From Actinomycetota bacterium (GTDB lineage Bacteria > Actinomycetota > Thermoleophilia > Gaiellales > Gaiellaceae), in contig PMOB01000019.1 of NCBI GenBank assembly GCA_003161615.1, positions 114,728 to 178,727 of the forward strand: 64,000 nt of DNA, read 5' to 3'. Shown in pieces: positions 15,368-27,078 of the stretch. Below the pieces are notes generated by a model. The model was not told where the DNA came from, did not search any database, and saw nothing but the letters and a program-made list of their open reading frames with translations. Within the stretch, counting starts at the first letter, position 1; every line of letters begins with the position of its first letter. The position numbers and the translations under genes were made by a program.

Positions 15368-16360
15368 TCACGTGCTGAGCCGGATCCTCGGATCGAGGAA
15401 CGCGTAGAGAACGTCGACGATGAAGTTCAGGACGATGACCGCGATCGTCACGACGACGACGATTCCCACCGCCATGGGCAGGTTGCCGACTCTCGCGGCG
15501 TACCCGATCTCCGAGCCGAGGCCGTGCAGGTTGAAGACCGTTTCCGTCCAGACGGCGTTGGTGATCCCGAGCGCGACGAGGTCGAGGCCGAGGAGGGTGA
15601 CCACCGGCAGCATGCTGTTCCTCAAGACGTGGTGGACGAGCAGCCGCATGCTGCCCGCGCCCTTCGCCTTGGCGGTTCTGACGTAGTCCTCCGAGAGCGT
15701 CTCCATCACGCTGGCCCGGATCATCCGCGTGTAAATCGCGGCGAAGAGGAGCGCGAACGTCGTCCAGGGCAGGACCAGGTGGTACGCCCAGCGGGCCGGG
15801 CCTGAGCACAGCGTGAGACCGTGGGTCGGGAAGAAGTTGCAGTAGTCGGCGATCGGCGTCCAGCCGAGCTTGAAGCCGAACGAGTAGGCGAGGATCAGGC
15901 CGAGCCAGACGGCCGGCGCCGAGACTCCGATCAGGACGAAGATCATGCCGAAACGGTCGACGAGGGAGCGCGGCCGGATCGCGGAGATGATCCCGATCGG
16001 TATGGCAAGAAGCAGCCAGAGGACGGCCCCACCGAGGATGAGCGACCCGGTGATCGGGGCCTCCCGGCCGAGCACCGAGCGCACCGACGAGCCGTCGAGG
16101 AAGGAGTAGCCCAGCGAGCCGTGCCGGACGATGTTCCAGACGAAGATCCAGTACTGCTGGAAGACCGGCACGTCGAGGTGGAGCGTGGTCCGGAGGTGCT
16201 GGCCGGCCGTCGTGCCGCCGGCTCCGTTGATCAGCGACACCGGGTTCGCCGGCACGACGTAGAAGATCACGTAGGTCACGAAGGTCGCGACGATGAAGAG
16301 GAAGAACGCCCAGAACGTCCGCCGCAGAACAAACCTGGTCAGCGCGAACCCCTCATCCAT
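15368..16360 (-). CDS. oppB: OppB/DppB-type ABC permease (copy 2)
   Basis: 330 residues, closely related to the copies at 14386 and 18916: same N-terminal layout (PVFQQYWIFVWNIVRHGSLG), the same EAA-type loop (EDYVRTAKAKGAG), the same paired-Cys loop (DYCNFF...TLCSG) and the ending YAFLDPRIRLST. It differs in carrying a TAGQHLRT-type insert in the extracytoplasmic domain. It lies 50 bases after a small membrane protein gene and four bases before copy 1. An OppBC heterodimer needs only one OppB, so the extra copies may pair alternately with OppC or with one another. Confidence 0.88.
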   Translation of the reverse strand: MDEGFALTRFVLRRTFWAFFLFIVATFVTYVIFYVVPANPVSLINGAGGTTAGQHLRTTLHLDVPVFQQYWIFVWNIVRHGSLGYSFLDGSSVRSVLGREAPITGSLILGGAVLWLLLAIPIGIISAIRPRSLVDRFGMIFVLIGVSAPAVWLGLILAYSFGFKLGWTPIADYCNFFPTHGLTLCSGPARWAYHLVLPWTTFALLFAAIYTRMIRASVMETLSEDYVRTAKAKGAGSMRLLVHHVLRNSMLPVVTLLGLDLVALGITNAVWTETVFNLHGLGSEIGYAARVGNLPMAVGIVVVVTIAVIVLNFIVDVLYAFLDPRIRLST

Positions 16361-16410
16361 CCGATCCTGACGTCTGCGGGCGGGGAAAGGTTAGGGAAGC
16401 GGCCGGCCGC

Positions 16411-16806
16411 TCAGAAGACGCGGCGGTTGGGATCGACGGCCGCCCCGATCATGATCAGAACGATCGCGAAGGCGAACAGGCCGAGCGAGTTCAGCTTCGA
16501 GTCCCGGCGCTCCTCCGGCGTTGTCCTGCGCACCTTCCGCCGAAACACGGTTCCCCCCGAGCCGAAGATCGACGGTGCGCCGAGCGGCAACTCGTCGTCC
16601 GCCCCGAGGTCGCGGCGGAAAGGCCCTCGGCTCCCGGCCACGAAGCACACGACGAGAACGACGGCGCCGACGACGTAGTAGCCGACCGCCATCGAATGAA
16701 CGACGCTCTTGTGCGCAAGCGCGCCGAACGCCGCCGAGAGCGCAGCGGTTCCTCCCACGACGCCACCGACGAGTGCGAGGAGGCGCGGGAGTGCGGCCCG
16801 AAGCAC
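16411..16806 (-). CDS. Small three-helix membrane protein inside the opp operon (unknown)
   Basis: 131 residues if started at the GTG at 16806. Three hydrophobic segments are visible: about 8-30 (LALVGGVVGGTAALSAAFGAL), about 40-58 (VGYYVVGAVVLVVCFVAG) and near the C-terminus (LGLFAFAIVLIMIGAAVDP), with a polar, charged stretch between the second and third. It starts 14 bases after the oppF stop and precedes a further oppB copy by 50 bases, so it belongs to the transporter transcript. I do not recognise the family. The exact start is uncertain because no strong ribosome-binding sequence is present; an ATG at 16692 would remove the first helix. Confidence 0.6.
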   Translation of the reverse strand: MLRAALPRLLALVGGVVGGTAALSAAFGALAHKSVVHSMAVGYYVVGAVVLVVCFVAGSRGPFRRDLGADDELPLGAPSIFGSGGTVFRRKVRRTTPEERRDSKLNSLGLFAFAIVLIMIGAAVDPNRRVF

Positions 16807-16820
16807 CGAACCGACGCCGG

Positions 16821-17881
16821 CTACTCGGAGGACGTGGCTGCCGGCGTCGCCGGAACCATTCCGCCCACGCGCCGGAAGTCGTCCTCGTCCATCGGCCAGT
16901 GCTCGAGCGGGAAGTGGCAGGCGTAGCCGTGGTCCTTCGCGCCCGGCACCGGGGTGAGCAGCGGCTCGTCGACGTTGCACTTCCCGTCGACGAAGCGCGG
17001 GCAGCGCGGGTGGAAGCGGCAGGCCGCCGGCGGGTTGATCGGGCTCGGGACGTCGCCCGTGAGCACGATCTGCCTGCGAGCGCGCCCTAGGGTCGGATCG
17101 GCGATCGGCACCGCCGAGAGAAGCGCGCCGCTGTACGGGTGCTTCGGCTCGGCGTAGAGCTCCTCCTTGGAGCCGGTCTCGACCGGCTTGCCGAGGTACA
17201 TGACCATGACGCGGTCGGAGATGTGCCGGACGACGTTCAGGTCGTGGGCGATGAAGATGTACGTCAGATCGAAGTCGGCCTGGAGGTCCTTCAGCAGGTT
17301 GAGGATCTGCGCCTGCACCGACACGTCGAGCGCCGAGACGGGCTCGTCGCAAATGATCAGCTTCGGATTGACCGCGAGCGCGCGCGCGATGCCGATCCTC
17401 TGCCGCTGGCCTCCGGAGAACTCGTGCGGGAAGCGGTTGTAGTGCTCGGGGTTCAGACCGACGATCTCGAGAAGCTCCTGGACACGGCGCTTCCGCTCCT
17501 CGTCGGTGCCGATGCCGTGCACCTCGAGCGGCTCGCCGACGATCCCGCCGACGCGCTTGCGCGCGTTGAGCGATGCGTACGGGTCCTGGAAGACCATCAT
17601 CATGTCGCGCCTGATCGGCCGCATCGCGTTGCGGTCGAGATGCGTGATGTCGCGACCGTCGAAGACGATCTTGCCGGCGGTCGGCTCGAGCAGCCGCGCG
17701 ATGCAGCGCGCCATCGTCGACTTGCCGCATCCCGATTCGCCGACGACGCCGAGCGTCTCGCCGGCGTTGACCGTGAAGTCGACGCCGTCGACCGCTTTGA
17801 CCTGGGCGACTTCCTTCTGGAAGATGAGGCCGCGCGTGACGGGGAAGTACTTCTGCAGACCCTCGACAGCGAGCAGCTCGC

Positions 17882-17885
<4 letters not shown>
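16821..17885 (-). CDS. oppF: Oligopeptide/nickel ABC transporter ATPase OppF
   Basis: 354 residues. ABC ATPase with Walker [10 protein letters not shown], the signature FSGGQRQR and Walker [14 protein letters not shown], followed by the H-loop HDLNVVRHI. The C-terminal extension [10 protein letters not shown]-like ([12 protein letters not shown]...C...YACHF) provides the Cys residues typical of the oligo_HPY domain of OppD/OppF proteins, which often bind an iron-sulfur cluster. Its ATG overlaps the oppD stop by four bases. With OppD it should power the permeases encoded on both sides. Confidence 0.93.
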
Positions 17886-18913
<1,028 letters not shown>

Positions 18914-18915
18914 GT

Positions 18916-19890
18916 CTAGGTGCTCAGCCGGATCCGGGGGTCGAGCCAGGCGTAGGCGACGTCGACGAGGAAGTTGAAGATGATGACGGCGACCGTCGCG
19001 AAGACCACGACGCCGACGACGACCGGGAGGTTCTCCTGGGAGGCGGCGCTGATGAGCGTCTGGCCGAGGCCGTTCAGGTTGAACACGGTCTCGGTGAAGA
19101 CGGCACCGCCGAGCGCAAGCCCGATGTCCATGCCGAGAATCGTCACGACGGGCAGCATGCTGTTCCGCAACACGTGCTGGAAGAGCACACGAGCGGATGA
19201 CGCGCCCTTGGCCCGAGCGGTACGAACGAAGTCCTCCGACATCGTCTCCATGACGTTCGCGCGGATGAGCCGAACGTAGAGCGCCGCGAACAGGAGCATG
19301 AAGGTCGCCCAGGGCAGGACCAGGTGGTACGCCCAGTTGGCGGGGCCGGAGCACACGCCGATCTGATGGCTCGGGAAGAAGTTGCAGTACGTGGCGATCG
19401 GCGTCCACCCGAGCTTGAAGCCGAAGATGTAGGCGAGGATCAGGCCGATCCAGACCACCGGCGCCGAGATCCCGATCAGCACGAAGACCATGCCGGCGCG
19501 ATCGAGAATCGAGCGCGGCCGCAGGGCCGAGATGACACCGACGGGGATCGAAAGGGCAAGCCAGCACACGGCGCCGCCGGCCACGAGCGAACCCGTGATC
19601 GGGGCGGCCTGTCCGATGATCCAGCGTACCGAGGCGCCGTTGACGAACGAATAGCCGAGCGAGCCGTGCCGGAGCATGTTCCAGAGGAAGAGCCAGTACT
19701 GCTGGTAGAACGGCAGATTCAGGTGGAGGCTCAACCTGATGTGCGCGATGATCGGCGGCGTGCAGTGCGTCCCGCACGCGATCGTCGCCGGGTCCGACGG
19801 GATCACGAAGAAGATGACGTACGTGATGATCGTGGCGACGATGAACAGGAAGATCGCCCAGAACAGTCGCCTGATGATGAATGCGCCCAC
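18916..19890 (-). CDS. oppB: OppB/DppB-type ABC permease (copy 3)
   Basis: 324 residues, the first permease downstream of oppA. It has the same family layout as copies 1 and 2: PFYQQYWLFLWNMLRHGSLG in the extracytoplasmic domain, the EAA-type loop EDFVRTARAKGAS, the paired-Cys loop (TYCNFF...GVCSG), and the ending YAWLDPRIRLST. Cys residues also occur in IACGTHCTPP near residue 40, which the others lack. It is separated from oppA by 109 bases that hold a hairpin, and its stop is two bases before oppD. By position it is the most likely main partner of OppC. Confidence 0.9.
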   Translation of the reverse strand: MGAFIIRRLFWAIFLFIVATIITYVIFFVIPSDPATIACGTHCTPPIIAHIRLSLHLNLPFYQQYWLFLWNMLRHGSLGYSFVNGASVRWIIGQAAPITGSLVAGGAVCWLALSIPVGVISALRPRSILDRAGMVFVLIGISAPVVWIGLILAYIFGFKLGWTPIATYCNFFPSHQIGVCSGPANWAYHLVLPWATFMLLFAALYVRLIRANVMETMSEDFVRTARAKGASSARVLFQHVLRNSMLPVVTILGMDIGLALGGAVFTETVFNLNGLGQTLISAASQENLPVVVGVVVFATVAVIIFNFLVDVAYAWLDPRIRLST

Positions 19891-19946
19891 TAGTTAAGGG
19901 ATTCTGACTCGGATTCTCTTTGTCTGCTCTAGGTACTGAAGATTTC

Positions 19947-19973
19947 GGAGGGGCGCCTTGACGGCGCCCCTCC
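19947..19973 (-). terminator. Stem-loop between oppA and oppB copy 3
   Basis: A perfect 11-bp stem (GGAGGGGCGCC, 19947-19957, with 19963-19973) and a 5-base loop follow oppA on the minus strand; the downstream tract (GAAATCTTC) is only weakly T-rich. It is likely a partial terminator or RNA-stabilising hairpin that lets the binding protein be made in excess of the permeases. Confidence 0.55.
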
Positions 19974-19999
19974 GTGTCGATCTCTTCGAGCGTTGACTT

Positions 20000-21721
20000 C
20001 TAGCCAATCACCATGGCGTTGAAGTCCGGCTCGCCGAAGTAGTAGCTGTAGATCCAGTTCTTGACCCGCTTGGCGGTCAGGAACCGGTCGTTGGCGACCT
20101 CAATCGGCACTGCCGGTGCGTACTTCACCATCAACTCCTTGTCGAGCGCGGCATATGCAGCAGAGCGTGCCGAGCCCCCGAGCGCAGCAGCGTGGTCCAT
20201 CTGGCTGTTGAAGCTCGAGTTGTTGAAGTAGAAGTAGTCAACGTTGCCCGTGTCGGAAAGCGTACGCCCGTCGAAGTTCACGTTGATGTAATCGAACGGG
20301 TCGAAGTAATCAGCACACCATCCCGCGCGAGCGAGGTTGTAGCCGTTCGAACCCTCGGCGGTTGCCCGAGTCTCGAGCGGCCCGTAGTACGAGGTCAGGT
20401 CAGCAGCTTCCAGATTGACGTTCTTCAGGCCAATCGTGTTCAGCTGCTTCTTCTCGTACAGAGCGATGTTCGTCTGCAGGTGGCTAGACGTCCGGTAGTA
20501 GATGTTCACCGGAGTGTTCGCCGCAGCCGTCAGAGCGCTGCCACCGACCGACTTCGCCTTCGAGAAGTTCGGGTAGGACGGGTACACGTGGAACTTGCTG
20601 TACCCGGGCATACCCGGCACGAGGATCTGGTCGGCGCTGGAACCCGAATACGGACCGGCCAGCTGGATGATCGGCTGGCGGGAGATCGCGTAGTTGATCG
20701 CCTTCCGTACCGCTGCGTTGTCCGTCGGCGCCTTGCCGTTGTTCAACGCGGACCAGATGATGCAGCTGGTGCCACCGACGTGGAACTGACCCTTGTTCGG
20801 GCCGCCATACGTCGACGAGACCTTGGCGACATCGGCAGACGGAACACCCGTCATGTCCATGTCGATCTGACCGGCTTCGGTCTGAAGCAGGGCTGCCTCA
20901 CCGTCGGAGTTCGGGAAGGTGTGGATCACGATCGTGTCCGGGTTAGCCGGGCGAGCACCGTGCCAGTACTTGTTCCGCTTCAGCACGGTGAGGGTGCTCG
21001 GCTGATTCGTCGCGATGTAGTACGGGCCGGCCGACGGGTACACGAGGATGCCGCTATCGCTCTTCGTGTACGCCATGTTGGACGGGATTGCCCCGAACCA
21101 CTGCATCGCCATGATGTTCACGAAGGTCGCGTTCGCCTTCGTGAGGTGAATCGTGAGCGTGAGCCCCTTCGCCGAGATGCCGGAGATGTGCTTCGACGTC
21201 GTGACGCCAGTCGTACCGGCGCAGTTGGCGAACTTCGTCCCGCCGACCACGAACTGGTCGATGTAGTCGAAGCAGCCGTACTGGGCGTACATCGAGGGGC
21301 TGAGAACGCGCTCGAACGCCCGCTGGAAGTTGGCAGCGGTAACGGGCTTGCCGTTGTCGAACTTCATGCCCTTGCGGAGATGGAACACGACGGTTTTCCC
21401 GTTGTTCGAGAACGTCGGGAACGCCGTAGCGGCCTCCGGGAAGAGCTGCGTCCCGGCCTTACCGGCCTTGTCGGGGAAGTTCACCAGCAGAAGCTGGGTG
21501 TTGCTGAGGACGGTCCAGTCATTCGTGACGTACGAGAGCTGCGGATCGAGCGTGTCGAACGCACCGCCCGACTGATCGACCTGCAGCGTGCCGCCACGCG
21601 TCGCCGTCTTCGCGTTGTGCTGGCCCGTGCGTGCAGACGCGACCCCGACGGTCATCGCTGCGACAAGCAGGCCAACTCCCATGCTCAGCATGAGCAGGGA
21701 GAGCACGTGCTTCCTGCGCAT
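20000..21721 (-). CDS. oppA: Oligopeptide-type ABC transporter substrate-binding protein
   Basis: 573 residues of the SBP family 5 (OppA/DppA). A signal peptide covers the first 30 or so residues (LLMLSMGVGLLVAAMTVGVASA) without a lipobox Cys, so the protein is released or held by other means. The SBP_bac_5 pattern is clear: LTFHLRKG-like VVFHLRKGMKFDNGKPVTAANF near residue 135 and the C-terminal ARAGWCADYFDPFDYINVNF. It delivers a peptide, opine or similar solute to the membrane complex. AAGGAG lies four bases before the ATG. It is the second gene of the operon, 118 bases after oppC. Confidence 0.92.
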   Translation of the reverse strand: MRRKHVLSLLMLSMGVGLLVAAMTVGVASARTGQHNAKTATRGGTLQVDQSGGAFDTLDPQLSYVTNDWTVLSNTQLLLVNFPDKAGKAGTQLFPEAATAFPTFSNNGKTVVFHLRKGMKFDNGKPVTAANFQRAFERVLSPSMYAQYGCFDYIDQFVVGGTKFANCAGTTGVTTSKHISGISAKGLTLTIHLTKANATFVNIMAMQWFGAIPSNMAYTKSDSGILVYPSAGPYYIATNQPSTLTVLKRNKYWHGARPANPDTIVIHTFPNSDGEAALLQTEAGQIDMDMTGVPSADVAKVSSTYGGPNKGQFHVGGTSCIIWSALNNGKAPTDNAAVRKAINYAISRQPIIQLAGPYSGSSADQILVPGMPGYSKFHVYPSYPNFSKAKSVGGSALTAAANTPVNIYYRTSSHLQTNIALYEKKQLNTIGLKNVNLEAADLTSYYGPLETRATAEGSNGYNLARAGWCADYFDPFDYINVNFDGRTLSDTGNVDYFYFNNSSFNSQMDHAAALGGSARSAAYAALDKELMVKYAPAVPIEVANDRFLTAKRVKNWIYSYYFGEPDFNAMVIG

Positions 21722-21731
21722 AAGACTCCTT
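21722..21731 (-). promoter_or_regulatory. Shine-Dalgarno sequence of oppA
   Basis: AAGGAG (21726-21731 on the minus strand) stands four bases before the ATG at 21721 and fixes that start rather than an upstream one. Confidence 0.75.
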
Positions 21732-21839
21732 CCATCTCGGATCCGCACGCCCTCACGAGCGGCCCGGTTGAGGTGATTGGGAAACACCAACGTCTAGTAG
21801 AGACGATTACTCGTTGAAAGAGTTAGAGGACGCCGAAAT

Positions 21840-22877
21840 CTAGAGTCGCGAACGGGGATCGACGGCGTCCCGGAGGCCGTCGCCGAGGAGGTTGAACGCC
21901 ATCGTCGTGAAGAGGATGGCCAGACCGGGGAAGATGAGGATCCAGACCTGCGTCTGGTAGTAGTCCGGCGCGATGGCGAGGAGGTTCCCCCAGCTCGCCG
22001 TCGGCTCGACGATGCCCAGGCCGAGGAACGAGAGGCCGGCCTCGCCGAGGATGTTGCTCGCAACGAGGATCGTCGAGTAGACGATGATCGGCGCGACGAG
22101 ATGCGGCAGCAGGTGGGAGCGCATGATCCGCCAGTCCGAAGCGCCCGTCATCCGCGCGGCCTCGACGAACTCCTTCTCGCGCAGCGAGAAAACGATTCCG
22201 CGCATGATCCTCGCCGGATAGAACCAGCCGAAGACGCTGAAGATCAGCGCCAGGGTGAAGACGCCCTGTGGGAGGAAGCCGAGCGTGATGTTGTTCAGCG
22301 CCTGTCCGGCCACGATCCGCAGCGCGATCACGAAGAGCAGGAACGGGAAGACCATCGAGATCTCGATCAGGCGCGAGATGAGAGTGTCGACCCAGCCGCG
22401 GAAGTAACCCGCGAGCAAGCCCATGAAGACGCCGAGGCCGACCGACCCGATCGTCGCGAACACGCCGACCTCGAGCGAGGTCTGCGCCCCGTAGAGGAGG
22501 CGCAGGAAAAGGTCGCGGCCGAGCTGGCCGTCGGCGCCGAGGACGAACAACGTGTTCCCGTAGTGGCCGTGGACTCCCGGGTACGGGGCCAGCGAGACGT
22601 GCGTCCACGGACCGACCGGGGCGTTCGTCGTCTGGTTGATCGCGGTCAGGAAAATGTCATTCGGCCCGTGGCCGAGGACATAAGCCATGATCGGCGCGCC
22701 TGCGTAGGCGGCGAGGAAGAGGAAGATGATGAAGGCGCCGCTGACCAGCGCGATCTTGTCGCGCCTGAAGCGTGACCAGACGAGCTCCCAGTAGCCGCGC
22801 GCCTGTACCGCCTCAGGATCCGGCGGGGTGGCAACAGGGCTGAGGATCTCGCCCGAGTGTTCGAGGCTCGCGCTCAC
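21840..22877 (-). CDS. oppC: OppC/DppC-type ABC permease
   Basis: 345 residues from a GTG. The N-terminal cytoplasmic tail (about 30 residues) leads to the OppC-specific W-x2-FRRDKIALVSG segment and a first helix; a large outer loop follows, then five helices with the EAA-type loop EFVEAARMTGASDWRIMRSHLLPHL. The ending LLGDGLRDAVDPRSRL is typical of OppC. It is the only OppC in the cluster and is placed first, upstream of oppA, an unusual order. A TACTTT box lies ten bases before the GTG. The 118-base gap to oppA holds no obvious gene. Confidence 0.92.
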   Translation of the reverse strand: MSASLEHSGEILSPVATPPDPEAVQARGYWELVWSRFRRDKIALVSGAFIIFLFLAAYAGAPIMAYVLGHGPNDIFLTAINQTTNAPVGPWTHVSLAPYPGVHGHYGNTLFVLGADGQLGRDLFLRLLYGAQTSLEVGVFATIGSVGLGVFMGLLAGYFRGWVDTLISRLIEISMVFPFLLFVIALRIVAGQALNNITLGFLPQGVFTLALIFSVFGWFYPARIMRGIVFSLREKEFVEAARMTGASDWRIMRSHLLPHLVAPIIVYSTILVASNILGEAGLSFLGLGIVEPTASWGNLLAIAPDYYQTQVWILIFPGLAILFTTMAFNLLGDGLRDAVDPRSRL

Positions 22878-22963
22878 AACCGCGAGGAAAGTAGCGCATA
22901 GGACGTCGAGGTGCCACCCATACGACTCAATCCGACGCCGAGATCGGCGAAAAGTTAGGAGTG

Positions 22964-24889
22964 TTACGAGGCGCGTTCGGCTGCGAAACGCGCAAACCAG
23001 TCGAGCGCGGCGGGATTAGCGAGCGAGTCGCGACTCGCCACCTCGTCCATCTCCGCCCCGGTCAGAAGCCGTTTCACCGGCACTTCGAGGATCTTCCCGG
23101 AGAGCGTGCGCGGGATCTCGGGCGCCGCGAGCACCTCGTCGGGAACGTGCCGCGGCGAGCAGTCCTCGCGGATCCGGCGCCGGATCACCGCGGCGAGCTC
23201 GTCGTCGAGCTCGCCCCCGCCGCGCAGGACGACGAAGAGCGTCATCCGGCTCGAACCGTCCGGCAGCGGGATGTCGACGACGAGCGCGTCGAGCACCTCG
23301 TCGAGCCCCAGGACGGCGCGGTAGAGCTCGCTCGTCCCCATCCGCACGCCGCCGCGGTTGATCGTCGCGTCGGAGCGGCCGGTGATGATCGCCGTGCCGC
23401 GCTCGGTGATCTCGATCCAGTCGCCGTGGCGCCAGACGCCGGGGAACGTGGAGAAGTAGCTCTCGCGGTAGCGCGAGCCGTCCTCGTCCCCCCACAGATA
23501 GAGAGGCATCGACGGCATCGGCTCGGCGATCACGAGCTCCCCCACCTCGCCGACGAGCGGCTGCCCGTCCTCGCTCCACGCCTCGACCTTCGCGCCGAGC
23601 GCGCGTGCCTGCAGCTCGCCGCGATAGACGGGCAAGGTCGGCACGCCGCCGACGAAGGCGGTGCAGACGTCGGTACCGCCCGAGGTGGAGAAGAGCCAGA
23701 CGTCCTCGCCGAGCTGGTCGCGCACCCAGTCGAAGCCCTCGGGCGCGAGCGGCGAGCCGGTCGAGCCGACGCTGTCGAGGCGGGAGAGCTCGCGACCGGC
23801 CCGCGGCTCGATTCCCTCCTTCTGGCAGCTCGCGATGTAGCCGGCGCTCGTCCCGAAGCAGGTGATTCCGGCGGCGTCCGCGAGATCCCAGAGCGTGCCG
23901 AGATTCGGGTAGGCGGGGTTGCCGTCGAAGAGGACGATCGAAGCTTCCGAGAGCAGGCCGCCGACGAGGAAGTTCCACATCATCCAGCCGGTCGTCGTGA
24001 ACCAGAAGACGCGGTCGCCGGCCCGCGCGTCGAGGTGGAGGCGCAGCTTCTTGAGGTGCTCGAGCAGGATGCCGCCCTGGCCGTGCACGATCGCCTTCGG
24101 CAGCCCGGTCGTGCCGGAGCTGTAGAGCACCCAGAGCGGGTGGTCGAACGGCAGCTGCGCGAACTCGAGCTGCGCGGCCGGAAGCTCCCAGTCGCCGCCC
24201 TCCAGGTACGGGAGCACGAGCGTCCGCTCGACGGTCGGCAGTTCCCGCTGGAGGGCCGCGACGGCGTCGCTCCGGTCGAAGTCCTTGCCGCCGTAGCGGT
24301 AACCGTCCACCGCGAGCAGAACTTTCGGCTCGATCTGGGCGAAGCGGTCGACGACGCTGCGGACGCCGAACTCCGGCGCGCAGCTCGACCACGTGGCGCC
24401 GATGCTCGCGCAGCCGAGGAAGGCGGCGACGGTCTCCGGGATGTTCGGGAGGTAGGCGGCGACGCGATCGCCCGCGACCACTCCCGCCTCCTGCAGCGCG
24501 GCTGCGACCGCACCGGCGCGCGCGCGCAGCTCTCCCCACGTCCATTCGCCGAGCGGACGCAGCTCGGACGCGTGCCGGATCGCGACCTCCGAGTCGTCGC
24601 GGTTGCGGAAGACGTGCTGCGCATAGCTGAGCCGAGCGCCGGGGAACCACTCGGCGCCGGGCATCTCGCGGGTCGTGAGGACGCTTGCGGGAGCCTCGCT
24701 CGCCTCCACCTCGAAGAACTCCCAGATCGAGGCCCAGAAGCTCTCGAGCTCGTCGACCGACCACTGCCAGAGGTCGTGGTAGCCCTCGAGCTGCAGGCCG
24801 CGCGTGGAGTTCAGCCACTCGCGGTAGCGCGTGATCGTCGCGGAAGCAATCCGTTCGGAGCTCGGCTCCCAGACGATCGGGGGATTCAC
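22964..24889 (-). CDS. aacS: Acetoacetyl-CoA synthetase
   Basis: 641 residues of the ANL adenylating family, matching acetoacetate-CoA ligases over its length: N-terminal ACS-type domain with YHDLWQWSVDELESFW, AMP-binding loop YSSGTTGLPKAIVHG at about 268-282, STGSPL and GRSDATINRGGVRMG motifs, and the C-terminal PRTLSGKILEVPVK containing the catalytic Lys. It activates acetoacetate with ATP and CoA in the cytoplasm, feeding acetyl-CoA metabolism; citrate synthase is encoded divergently 38 bases away. A TACCAT box seven bases before the GTG suggests a leaderless transcript. Another short/medium acyl-CoA synthetase role is less likely. Confidence 0.92.
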   Translation of the reverse strand: MNPPIVWEPSSERIASATITRYREWLNSTRGLQLEGYHDLWQWSVDELESFWASIWEFFEVEASEAPASVLTTREMPGAEWFPGARLSYAQHVFRNRDDSEVAIRHASELRPLGEWTWGELRARAGAVAAALQEAGVVAGDRVAAYLPNIPETVAAFLGCASIGATWSSCAPEFGVRSVVDRFAQIEPKVLLAVDGYRYGGKDFDRSDAVAALQRELPTVERTLVLPYLEGGDWELPAAQLEFAQLPFDHPLWVLYSSGTTGLPKAIVHGQGGILLEHLKKLRLHLDARAGDRVFWFTTTGWMMWNFLVGGLLSEASIVLFDGNPAYPNLGTLWDLADAAGITCFGTSAGYIASCQKEGIEPRAGRELSRLDSVGSTGSPLAPEGFDWVRDQLGEDVWLFSTSGGTDVCTAFVGGVPTLPVYRGELQARALGAKVEAWSEDGQPLVGEVGELVIAEPMPSMPLYLWGDEDGSRYRESYFSTFPGVWRHGDWIEITERGTAIITGRSDATINRGGVRMGTSELYRAVLGLDEVLDALVVDIPLPDGSSRMTLFVVLRGGGELDDELAAVIRRRIREDCSPRHVPDEVLAAPEIPRTLSGKILEVPVKRLLTGAEMDEVASRDSLANPAALDWFARFAAERAS

Positions 24890-24902
24890 GCACGCGATGG
24901 TA
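24890..24902 (-). promoter_or_regulatory. Leaderless-type -10 box before aacS
   Basis: TACCAT on the minus strand (24897-24902) lies seven bases before the GTG at 24889; no Shine-Dalgarno sequence is present. Confidence 0.5.
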
Positions 24903-24915
24903 GTCGGCGTCTGAC

Positions 24916-24927
24916 TAATGTCCCGCC
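24916..24927 (+). promoter_or_regulatory. Leaderless-type -10 box before gltA
   Basis: TAATGT (24916-24921) is followed by six bases and then the GTG start at 24928. With the opposing aacS box it makes a back-to-back promoter in a 38-base gap. Confidence 0.6.
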
Positions 24928-26175
<1,248 letters not shown>

Positions 26176-26193
<18 letters not shown>

Positions 26194-27078
26194 CGCGTCC
26201 CGCTCGGCCGGGGAGAGCGGATTCGCGAGTGCGGCGAGCGCCGGCTGGAGTTGCTTCGGGTTGCGCGGCCCGATGACGACCGAGACGCGCGGGTCGGCGA
26301 TCAGCCAGGCGAGGGCGAGCGTCGCCATGTCGCCCCGGCGCTCTAGGCCTTCGAGCGCGTCGTAGATCCGGTCGTCGCGAAAGTGCTCGTACGCCTCGGG
26401 CCGCATGGTCATCCGTGACCCGTCGGGCACCGCTTCACCACGGCGGTACTTCCCCGTCAGCCAGCCACCGGCGAGCGGGCTGAAGGCCTGGAACCAGACG
26501 CCGCGCTCGGAACAGAGCGGCAGGATCTCGCGCTCCTGCTCGCGGTCGAGGAGCGAGTACGAGTTCTGGACGGCGGAGAAGGCACCCGCCTCGAGCGCTT
26601 CTCCGAGCTGCGCGGCGTCGACGTTGCTGACGCCGTAGGCGCCGATCTTCCCGGCCGCGACGAGCTCCTCGAAGACGCCCACAACCTCGGCGGCCGGCAC
26701 GTCGGGATCCCACTCGTGGCCGAGATAGAGATCGACGCGCTCGACGCCCAGGCGCTGCAGGCTCGTATCGATCTGCCGCCGCACGCGCGCCGGTGCGAGA
26801 CCGAGATCCTCGCCGTCGTTCATGCGGTAGAAAGTCTTCGTCGTCAAGCGGAGACCGTCGGGGCGGCGCGAGCGGATCCACTCGCCGATGTACGTCTCGC
26901 TGCGGCCGCCGCCGTAGGCGTCGGCGGTGTCGAACCACGTCAGCCCAGCCTCCCAGGCGGCATCCATCAGCTCGAACGCCTGCTCCTGATTCTCGCCGCG
27001 ACCGAAGAACGCGGGAGCCGAACCGACGCCGCCGAAGTTGCCACAACCGAGTAGGACCGGTGGGTAGGCTCGGTCCAT
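26176..27078 (-). CDS. Aldo/keto reductase
   Basis: 300 residues of the NADPH-dependent AKR (TIM-barrel) family. The catalytic tetrad is D50, Y55 (FDTADAYGGG), K81 (TKTF) and H121 (LGHEWDPD). The C-terminal PLAGGWLTGKYRRGE and VVIGPRNPKQL segments bind the cofactor phosphate region. The substrate is unknown. Its ATG (27076-27078) overlaps by two bases the ATG of the divergent class V PLP enzyme, and a TAGGGT box stands seven bases upstream inside that gene, so it is probably leaderless. The 3' end overlaps gltA by 18 bases. Confidence 0.92.
27065..27076 (+). promoter_or_regulatory. Leaderless-type -10 box before the class V PLP gene
   Basis: TAGGCT (27065-27070) ends six bases before the ATG at 27077. 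The box lies inside the first codons of the divergent aldo/keto reductase. Confidence 0.6.

Noticed and set aside
16411-17730. One long 439-codon protein covering the small membrane protein and the region upstream
   Set aside because: The upstream part is antisense-like Arg-rich sequence in the oppF frame region; oppF is intact in another frame and ends at 16821.
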